Of a stretch of DNA of 36,336 nt, positions 30,812 to 36,336 are shown one piece after another; the first letter of the stretch is position 1; each line of letters opens with the position of its first letter. Source of the DNA: Chloroflexota bacterium. Lineage in GTDB: Bacteria; Chloroflexota; Anaerolineae; Promineifilales; Promineifilaceae. Location: assembly GCA_009937635.1 (NCBI GenBank), contig JAACFF010000014.1, positions 1-36,336 on the forward strand. Reading direction: 5' to 3'. Position numbers and translations under genes: made by a program. Below the pieces are notes generated by a model. That model ran no database searches. It saw only the letters and a list, made by a program, of their open reading frames with translations, and was not told where the DNA came from.

Positions 30812-31880
30812 TGGCTTTTACCTTGTTACGTACGATGTTGAGAATAATGATTAACGCAAAGAGCAAGATGGCCACGGCGTTCAACAGGCCGCCCCATTGG
30901 CGCAGTGTTTGCTGTGGTAGAAGATCGCCGGCGACACGCATCAGCAGCGAGATGTGCAGTAGTATCGGGGGTAAATAGAAGCCGCGGTGAAAGGTGACTG
31001 TTACGCCCAGCACGGCCGGCAAAATGATCAGGGCATGGGCGAAGATCATGCTAAAGGCGAAGCCGAGAAAGAGGGTGTGCAGCCAGGCGTCATAGGCGGG
31101 GCCCGCCACCAACGTGCCGTAAGCAAGACCGATCAACCCGCTGACGGCCAGCCAGGCATAGCCCATCAGCAAATTCAAGGCGATGTAGCGCGTCACACCT
31201 GGTCTGCGAATCGTGCGCCGGGCGATATCGTAACGGCCGAACCACAGGGCGAGGGCCACGACGCCGAGACTTGCCAGTCGAATGCCTGCACTGTAGGCTA
31301 CCAGCGAGAGCAACAGCCCCACGCCAAACAGCCCCGCTGCCAACCCAAATAAGCGCGTCGTTCGTTTGGTTAGGCGCAGCACCCGGCTTAGCTCCAGGCG
31401 CTCTCCGGCGATGACCAGCAGCAAAAAGCCGGCCCACCAGTAACTGGCCTGGTATAGAGGAAGCCCGAAGAGCCAGATCATATTGCCCACCAGCCAGGCA
31501 ACGGCCCCTGCGCCCATGGTCACTGTATGTAAGGCCCATTCGTGGCGAACGATCACAACCGACACCGCCACGAGCACCGCGCTGCCAAAGGTGATCAAGA
31601 TGATAGCGGGCTGCACGAAACCGGCGATGAGCAGGATGCCGCCAAGTCCGGTGAGCAGCGGGCTGAGATAGGTCCAATCCCGGCGCAGCGCCACCGCCCG
31701 TTCCAGACCGATCAACGTGCCTAGAAAACCGGAGACCATCAGCGGTCCGTGTAACGCCGCCAGCGACGGCCGTAGCGGAGGCCACACCCAGCCTATCCGC
31801 AGCAATCCGGCCCAAATCGCCGCCAGTAAAGAGAGGATGACGAGGAGCATGAAGAGTGGCGCGAATCGCTGCATATTCAT
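30804..31880 (-). CDS. NnrS-like 12-TM protein (heme/copper, NO-response type)
   Basis: A hydrophobic protein of 358 residues from the ATG at 31880 (MNMQRFAPLF); longer starts at 31901 and 31925 add an unlikely soluble N-terminus and no ribosome-binding site distinguishes them. Motifs LHGPLMVSGFLGTLIGLERA and LHTLFLGFAFSMIFAHALII, then LPAVLG, are characteristic of the NnrS family: a His at the start of a helix followed by G-F-x-x-x-I-x-x-E/H, and the second His pair before I-L-P. NnrS proteins are heme- and copper-containing and respond to nitric oxide in several bacteria. The stop overlaps the start of the cupin gene. Confidence 0.75.
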   Translation of the reverse strand: MNMQRFAPLFMLLVILSLLAAIWAGLLRIGWVWPPLRPSLAALHGPLMVSGFLGTLIGLERAVALRRDWTYLSPLLTGLGGILLIAGFVQPAIILITFGSAVLVAVSVVIVRHEWALHTVTMGAGAVAWLVGNMIWLFGLPLYQASYWWAGFLLLVIAGERLELSRVLRLTKRTTRLFGLAAGLFGVGLLLSLVAYSAGIRLASLGVVALALWFGRYDIARRTIRRPGVTRYIALNLLMGYAWLAVSGLIGLAYGTLVAGPAYDAWLHTLFLGFAFSMIFAHALIILPAVLGVTVTFHRGFYLPPILLHISLLMRVAGDLLPQQTLRQWGGLLNAVAILLFALIIILNIVRNKVKANE

Positions 31881-32011
31881 CAATGGAGGATGGTAACACA
31901 TCTGTGACCGCTGATAAAATAGCAATTAATGTTCTGCACCCTCTCGAGGTCCCAGCGAGCATCCAGCCGGGCAAAGATTTTGATAGCTTGCTCTAAGTGA
32001 ATTTCCCGTCT

Positions 32012-32322
32012 ATGGCCATCAAACACCTGTATAACCTGAGCTACGAGCAGACCGTAGACCGTGTCCCAAGTGGCCGAAAGCCTGGTTCTGCGACAATTCT
32101 GCCGGGTCTACTTCCAGGCTGCGCCGGACCAAAGCACGCTATGCCACTAGGCCAATCTCATTCAGCCGCAGACGTTGCAGGCTTTCAACCAGCGCATCAT
32201 GAATCTAGCTATCGACAACAAGTTGACGCGTGGCCGCAAGTTGCGCATGGATGGTACGGTGGTGGAAACGACGATCCACCATCCGACCGATAGCCGCCTG
32301 TTAACCGACAGTGTGCGCGTTC
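32012..32322 (+). pseudogene. Transposase remnant with a frameshift, cut by a second IS
   Basis: The plus strand reads MAIKHLYNLSYEQTV from 32012, then shifts frame; after the shift a second frame gives TLQAFNQRIMNLAIDNKLTR and KLRMDGTVVETTIHHPTDSR, ending LLTDSVRVL near 32322. KLRxDGTVVETxIHxPTDSxLLxDSVRVL is the conserved DDE/catalytic-core region of a transposase family (ISNCY/IS1182-like by memory). After VRVL the match stops abruptly, where another element on the minus strand begins. Confidence 0.7.
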
Positions 32323-32435
32323 TCGATATCGCTCAGTTTCGTTCCTTCCTCCATTGCTAGTTGTTCTTCCAAATGTTGACTTAACAGATCCGTCATTACA
32401 TCCAGCACTTCTCTACTAATTGAGTTAAAATCCAT
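32301..32435 (-). mobile_element. N-terminal end of an ISKra4-like transposase inserted into the first IS
   Basis: On the minus strand the ATG at 32435 opens MDFNSISREVLDVMTDLLSQ, HLEEQLAMEEGTKLSDIE, matching as I recall the N-terminus of ISKra4-type transposases (LDIMTDLL...LEEQLA...KLxEIEN). The homology ends after about 39 codons, near 32322, where sequence of the other IS takes over; the frame runs on to a TAA at 32303. So only the start of the element remains and the rest was lost. Confidence 0.55.
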
Positions 32436-32437
32436 TA

Positions 32438-32496
32438 TCGACCTCCATGGTGTTTGTGTTGTTATTCGCATACTGATTCAAACACCAAGAGGTCGA
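32438..32496 (-). promoter_or_regulatory. Hairpin covering the transposase ribosome-binding site
   Basis: TCGACCTC (32438-32445) pairs with GAGGTCGA (32489-32496), and GGTGTTTG (32449-32456) with CAAACACC (32479-32486), separated by small internal bulges. On the minus strand the GGAGG of the transposase start lies in the stem, so the hairpin may hold back translation of the transposase in read-through RNA, a known way of limiting IS activity. Confidence 0.55.
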
Positions 32497-32562
32497 TCTC
32501 GTCCAATCCAATTCCCTTACAACCTTTTACTACTCCCGAGGCGGGCTGAATATTGGCCCTCG

Positions 32563-32805
32563 TTGGCCATTTGTATAGACTGGTACGTATTTTGCACGTT
32601 TAAGGCCAATGCTGCGGCCGGCGGTCACAATTGCTTTGTCGAATCAGGATTGATCATTCTCGATCCTATCCTGGTCAGCCCAGCGCTCTTTCGCCACTTT
32701 ACGGCCGTCGATGTTTTGCACTTCAATGCCGATTATCCTGAAAGTTACGAAGACGACGCGACCACAGACTGTCGCGTTTCCGATCATGATCCGCTGGAGG
32801 CGTGA
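32563..32805 (+). pseudogene. C-terminal remnant of a secreted nuclease (EEP family)
   Basis: Codons ending at the TGA (32803-32805) read LIILDPILVSPALFRHFTAV, DVLHFNADYPESYEDDAT and RVSDHDPLEA. VSxALxxxVxxxxVxHxNADxP and SDHDPL are the end of extracellular endonuclease/exonuclease/phosphatase proteins (ExeM-like), where the final Asp-His pair is catalytic. Everything upstream is missing, replaced by IS sequence. A related tail occurs at 34222-34300. Confidence 0.7.
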
Positions 32806-32837
32806 TTCCTCTTCGATACACCTGTTTCCTAACAAAA

Positions 32838-33629
32838 TCAGTGATTCTTATTATTCATCTCGGGCGAGTGAAATAATGGCAACTTAAGACCCATTCTGGC
32901 TAGCAAATACTTCACCATCACCGCCAGCGTTTGCAGCCCATACTTGACGCTGCGCTTGAAATTTATGGATGAAGCTTCATCAAAATAGCGTGTAGGAATC
33001 GGCACGTCGCCAATGCGAAAGCCATTGTAAACTGCCTGAGCCAGGAATTCCGAGTCAAACACAAAATCGTCTGAATTGTGATCGTAAGGGATCGTCTCTA
33101 GAACCTCTCTGGTATAGGCGCGAAAACCAGAATGGAAATCCCCTAGGTTTTGTCCTAGAATGACGTTTTCGGTAATTGTGAGGAAGCGGTTGCTAAGATA
33201 TTTGTAAACCGGCATACCACAATCGAGCGCTTCCCGGCGGGTGCGAATACGCGAACCAAGAATTACATCACAAATTCCGGTTGACAAAAAGCCCAATGCA
33301 TAAGGGATAATACGCGAGTCATATTGATAATCCGGGTGAATCATCACCACAGCGCCCGCGCCTTCAGCCAACGCTGCATCATAACATGTTTTCTGATTCG
33401 CCCCGTAACCCATATTTTTGTCGTGACAAATAACCGTAATCCCTAACTGCCGGGCAAGTTCAACCGTTTTATCTGTGCTGGCATCGTCGACCAGGATTAC
33501 CCCATCGACGCTGCCCTGTGGAATGTCGTCGAATGTCTTTTCAAGCGTAAGTTCAGCATTGTAGGCCGGCATTACGACGATTACTTTTGTTTTACCGTCT
33601 TCGTGCCTACCGTCACTAGTCTGCTGCAT
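32838..33629 (-). CDS. GT2 glycosyltransferase (polyprenyl-phosphate sugar transferase-like)
   Basis: A 263-residue GT-A protein: [20 protein letters not shown] opens the fold, [20 protein letters not shown] carries the nucleotide-sugar Asp pair, and [20 protein letters not shown] stands where the DxD metal site lies in DPM1-type enzymes. [20 protein letters not shown] is the conserved GDxxSGxR element. There is no C-terminal membrane hairpin, though the end is hydrophobic-helical. It probably transfers a sugar to a polyprenyl phosphate. The gene stands alone between two eroded regions but is intact and has normal family length. Confidence 0.88.
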   Translation of the reverse strand: MQQTSDGRHEDGKTKVIVVMPAYNAELTLEKTFDDIPQGSVDGVILVDDASTDKTVELARQLGITVICHDKNMGYGANQKTCYDAALAEGAGAVVMIHPDYQYDSRIIPYALGFLSTGICDVILGSRIRTRREALDCGMPVYKYLSNRFLTITENVILGQNLGDFHSGFRAYTREVLETIPYDHNSDDFVFDSEFLAQAVYNGFRIGDVPIPTRYFDEASSINFKRSVKYGLQTLAVMVKYLLARMGLKLPLFHSPEMNNKNH

Positions 33630-33866
33630 TTTTTGCCCCTATTAGGTCTATTTTTCGTAGATGATTTTTCCAACCGCCTACGGATGAAAGATAGCTTCTT
33701 TAAAGCCCAATTCTATCTCAGTATGCTGAACAACGCCTTTCAGCGGGGCAGTCATGTAGAGCGATCCCACAGCCGGTGGATGGACACGCTCTTTTCTGTA
33801 TTATGGTATTTTATTATCTACTGGCGATATTGTCGTTTTGTTGCTTTTGAATTTTTGGTACCGTTG

Positions 33867-34024
33867 CACTTAATCGTGGTGAAGAATTTGGGCCAAAATC
33901 AAGCCCAAAATAGACCTTATGTTTAGTAAAAGGCGCGAAATTAGACATTTTCACCCCAGAATCGCGATATTTTGCGATTATGTTAACCAGTAGGCTGGCC
34001 TTTTGTGCCAACCACGATTAAGTG
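33867..34024. repeat. 158-bp segment bounded by 14-bp inverted repeats (MITE-like)
   Basis: CACTTAATCGTGGT (33867-33880) and ACCACGATTAAGTG (34011-34024) are perfect inverted repeats 130 bases apart. The interior has no open frame of note. Size and structure fit a small non-autonomous transposable element, although no target-site duplication is obvious. Confidence 0.55.
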
Positions 34025-34221
34025 TGGTCTCACCGAATTTTTTTCGGGAATCAAAATCGATTAAATTGACGGGTGGCTGAGTTCCTCGGTTGGGATTGGT
34101 GGGACGATCGAATATGTCTCGATGACATTGATCATGATGGGATTATAGAACATATGTGTTATTCCTGTCAAATTCAGTTGGTGTACTGCATGACATTTCC
34201 AACTTTGGAAAGACCCTGGTC

Positions 34222-34300
34222 AGTCATGGGATCATGATCCACTGGAGACGCGCTTCATATTCAATGCAGGTGCTTCCTGGTTTTCTCTTCAGGGGAGGAT
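34222..34300 (+). pseudogene. Second nuclease-tail relic
   Basis: In one frame DNA from about 34228 reads DHDPLETRFIFNAGASW, the end of a secreted EEP nuclease. Over roughly 45 bases it closely matches 32789-32835 (GATCATGATCC then G/A then CTGGAG), so the two relics share an ancestor. Nothing recognisable remains upstream. Confidence 0.5.
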
Positions 34301-34461
34301 ACTCCCTAGAAAATAAACCCTTAAGGAGACAAAGCAGGCTCAAGAACCACCTGCTCAATGAATTACCGGGTTTCTGGCTTTCAGCATGCGGGCAAGATTC
34401 TCGCGTTCCACGCGGCAACTGAAGACGTTAACGGTTTTCGGTTGTGATTTTTTTCCCAATA

Positions 34462-34491
34462 TTGACACCCTCTACCCGTTGCGATTATTCT
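34462..34491 (+). promoter_or_regulatory. Promoter of the beta-helix protein gene
   Basis: A perfect TTGACA (34462-34467) and TATTCT (34486-34491) stand 18 bases apart. Transcription would start near 34498, giving a leader of about 150 bases with a CATTCC-GCG-GGAATG hairpin near 34540-34560. Confidence 0.65.
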
Positions 34492-34646
34492 GGTAATCAT
34501 GTGTATATCCAGACATCATTCCTGCGGCCGTCCCGGTTGTTCTCATTCCGCGGGAATGCGTAAGCGAAGCAGCTTGTTCATCTGCCTTTGCCGGGTCTGT
34601 CTGGTCGCTTACCTGCCTGCAATTGTTAAGTCGAGGAGGTGTCCAC

Positions 34647-36248
34647 GTGAAACGCTCCATTTTTGCTTTGCTGCTTGCGATCGTGATTTTCACCGTTGCT
34701 CAGGTTGCCGCCGCCACGGACGCTACGACGCTGGAGCCAACGGCCGTTTCAGCCAACCGCTTTATCGACCCTAATGGTGTTAACCTGCTGATCAATCCGC
34801 TGCCGCCCTTCATGGTGCGCCCCAACCAGTGCCTCGACCCGGCTACTCCCTGCCTCACGCTGGACTGGGGGGCGGGACAGGCTGATCCGGGCGACACCAT
34901 AGTCGCCGCCTGTGGTCTTTATAAGCCTGAAGAAACGGCCGTTCTTGATAAGAATTTAACTGTCAGCTCGGACAGCCAATGCGCGATCTTCAGCGCGTCG
35001 GGAAAACGGGTAATTAACATCATCAACGGCGCCGATGTCACCCTCTTAAACGTTCAGGTTAACGACGGCGATGCGGGCAACAGCAATGGCGGCGGAATCC
35101 GGGTAGGAGGCGGATCAGCGCTTCAGCTCGACAGCGTAATTGTCAAAAATAACAGGGCTGTGTCGGGTGGCGGTATCTACACCCAGGGCGTGCTCACCAT
35201 CAACAACAGTGAGGTGCGCGGCAACCATGCTGACGGTGAGGGCGGCGGTATCCGGGTCGGTGGTAAAGGCAGTCTTATGCTGAACAACAGCAAAGTATTC
35301 GGCAATGATGCGGGGACTGGCGGCGGTATACACACCAGCGGCCAGAGCATGGTTAGCGGAAACAGCTTTGTTTCCTTCAACGAGTCGCTAGGCCACGGCG
35401 GGGGTATCAGGGCTGTAGATGGAAGCACTCTTACCATCACCGACAGCACCGTCAACAATAACAGGACAGATATCAAGACGGGGCAAGGCGGATTTTTAAA
35501 TGTAGGGGGCGGGCTGTATATTTCCGAAGCGAGTGCCTCGATCGAGCGTTCTTTCTTCATGAAAAACAACGCGGACCGCGGCGGCGGCATCGAAGTCCGC
35601 AGCGGTGAGCTGATGATAGAATCGAGCACATTTAGCGATAACGTAGCCGCCGGTGCCGGTGGTGGTCTCGCTAATCTCGGGCACACCACGGCGCACAACA
35701 GCACCTTCAGCGGCAACGAGGCCGGTGACGGCGGGGCTTTCTACAATTGGGGTATCTCTAGTATCCTGGTTCTGGCCAACGTGACCGCAGCCTTCAACGA
35801 AGCGGATAGCGGCGGCGGTCTGCACAATACTTCCTCTGGCAAAGTGTCGCTGGCAAACTCGCTGTTTTCGAAGCATCCTTTGGGAAAGGATTGCGTCAAC
35901 ATCCAGGGGGGCTTAATCGCCATCCGCTCCGTCTACCTTAGTGAAGATGGCAGCTGTCCCAACGCTATTATTGGCTCAGCGTCGCTGCTGCCGCTGGACG
36001 AAAATGGCGGCCCCACACCGACGCACATGCCTCTCAAAAGCAGCCATGCGGTCGACGCCGGAGATTCAGGAATTTGTGCGGAGCTTGGCAACGTCGACCA
36101 GCGGATGCGATCACGCGTGAACGTGGATGGCAACGGCAACCCGTCTGATGGCAATCCCTGCGACCTGGGCGCAGTAGAACGAGACGCGTTGCCTGTTCCC
36201 CCTCTCCCGTTCACTCACCAAATGCCACTGGTGAGCGCACCAAGGTAA
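34647..36248 (+). CDS. Secreted right-handed beta-helix protein (choice-anchor/polymorphic-membrane-protein-like)
   Basis: I chose GTG at 34647: GAGGAGGT lies 6 bases upstream and a signal peptide begins there (VKRSIFALLLAIVIFTVAQV). The 533-residue protein then has NQCLDPATPCLTLDWGAGQA, an opening typical of choice-anchor Q proteins, and about eight beta-helix turns of the type GGGIRVGG...LxLxxSxVxxNxAxxGGGI (about 150-400), the GGGI/NNS...FSxN pattern of polymorphic outer-membrane proteins. Near the end DQRMRSRVNVDGNGNPSDGN and CDLGAVE close the domain. The last residues are Pro-rich with MPLV, perhaps a surface-sorting tail. Such proteins are extracellular adhesins or matrix components; no enzymatic residues are evident. 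Confidence 0.85.
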   Translation: MKRSIFALLLAIVIFTVAQVAAATDATTLEPTAVSANRFIDPNGVNLLINPLPPFMVRPNQCLDPATPCLTLDWGAGQADPGDTIVAACGLYKPEETAVLDKNLTVSSDSQCAIFSASGKRVINIINGADVTLLNVQVNDGDAGNSNGGGIRVGGGSALQLDSVIVKNNRAVSGGGIYTQGVLTINNSEVRGNHADGEGGGIRVGGKGSLMLNNSKVFGNDAGTGGGIHTSGQSMVSGNSFVSFNESLGHGGGIRAVDGSTLTITDSTVNNNRTDIKTGQGGFLNVGGGLYISEASASIERSFFMKNNADRGGGIEVRSGELMIESSTFSDNVAAGAGGGLANLGHTTAHNSTFSGNEAGDGGAFYNWGISSILVLANVTAAFNEADSGGGLHNTSSGKVSLANSLFSKHPLGKDCVNIQGGLIAIRSVYLSEDGSCPNAIIGSASLLPLDENGGPTPTHMPLKSSHAVDAGDSGICAELGNVDQRMRSRVNVDGNGNPSDGNPCDLGAVERDALPVPPLPFTHQMPLVSAPR

Positions 36249-36336
36249 CCATTTCGATTCTGCTGCAAATAATGATAGCAGATTTCAATCAGGCAGGGGC
36301 AAACGAAACAGCCGTTTTAGACTTACGCGACCAAGC
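36249..36336. other. Window end, no feature
   Basis: The last 88 bases after the beta-helix gene hold no recognisable gene or terminator. Confidence 0.5.

Larger units (their letters stand above)
33630..34646. other. 1-kb gap with a 158-bp inverted-repeat element, a nuclease relic and a promoter
   Basis: No intact gene. The contents are a 14-bp inverted-repeat-bounded segment (33867-34024), a CCGAA/TTCGG hairpin (34033-34047), a nuclease tail (34222-34300) and, at the right, a promoter for the beta-helix gene. The open frame at 33603-33926 has no protein signature. Confidence 0.6.

Noticed and set aside
31090-31974. 294-aa open frame overlapping the NnrS-like gene
   Set aside because: Arg/Gly/His-rich shadow with no protein signature; the NnrS-like frame is strongly hydrophobic and motif-bearing.
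33603-33926. 107-aa plus-strand open frame after the GT2 gene
   Set aside because: It starts inside the antisense of the GT2 gene, has no ribosome-binding site and no recognisable sequence pattern.
35177-35716. 179-aa minus-strand frame opposite the beta-helix gene
   Set aside because: It is the antisense image of the repetitive GGG/AAC codons and has no start signals.

Overview
The window is a moderately GC-rich bacterial chromosome segment. Secreted proteins with long Thr/Pro linkers, TPR/VWA Bat proteins, a right-handed beta-helix protein, transposase types familiar from Anaerolineae-like genomes and many short intergenic hairpins suggest a filamentous Chloroflexota (Anaerolineae/Caldilineae-like) organism. 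This placement is inferred; there is no rRNA or tRNA gene in the window to test it. A palindromic octamer, ACGGCCGT, recurs far above chance throughout, which suggests one continuous genomic background.

Layout. 1-2300: tail of a probable AAA ATPase, about 800 bp of repeats and hairpins, then an unrecognised 388-aa basic protein. 2301-11306 (minus strand): a complete Bat/MoxR operon in the order moxR, DUF58, DUF4381-like membrane protein, batA, batB, batC-like TPR lipoprotein, batD, batE; most gaps carry a hairpin or short tandem repeat. 11409-15439: a secreted 159-aa protein, then a Cpx-like module with a secreted helical His/Gly-rich protein followed by an OmpR-type response regulator and histidine kinase. 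Tandem 11-bp repeats lie upstream of both the secreted gene and the regulator gene. 15457-18772: a Cys/Met-metabolism PLP enzyme, a LuxR-regulator relic, an unknown membrane protein and a DUF1269-like glycine-zipper protein.

18787-22289 (minus) is the most interesting locus. A good promoter is followed by a cobalamin riboswitch, an intrinsic terminator, and then two secreted genes: an alpha/alpha-toroid (prenyltransferase-repeat) protein and a membrane-anchored DUF4430-like protein. These are the two folds of animal transcobalamin/intrinsic factor, here on two chains under B12 control. I propose a split bacterial transcobalamin that captures corrinoids at the cell surface.

22495-25290 is eroded: a Nudix pseudogene with an in-frame stop, a small lipoprotein, a secreted protein with a calcium-type Asp loop, a frameshifted transposase tail and the last piece of a PEP-utilising enzyme. 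25289-31925 (minus) holds an acetyltransferase overlapping a truncated channel-like membrane protein, an endonuclease/exonuclease/phosphatase protein, an SfsA N-terminal fragment, two tandem 4-TM heme-copper/NnrS-like proteins, a DNRLRE-type secreted protein, a 406-aa oxidase-subunit-I-like protein, a cupin and a 373-aa NnrS-like protein; the last six look like a respiratory or nitrosative-stress module. 31997-34622 is a second eroded region: two IS remnants, one inserted into the other, nuclease tails on both sides of a GT2 glycosyltransferase, and a 158-bp inverted-repeat element. 34647-36248 encodes a secreted beta-helix protein behind a recognisable promoter.
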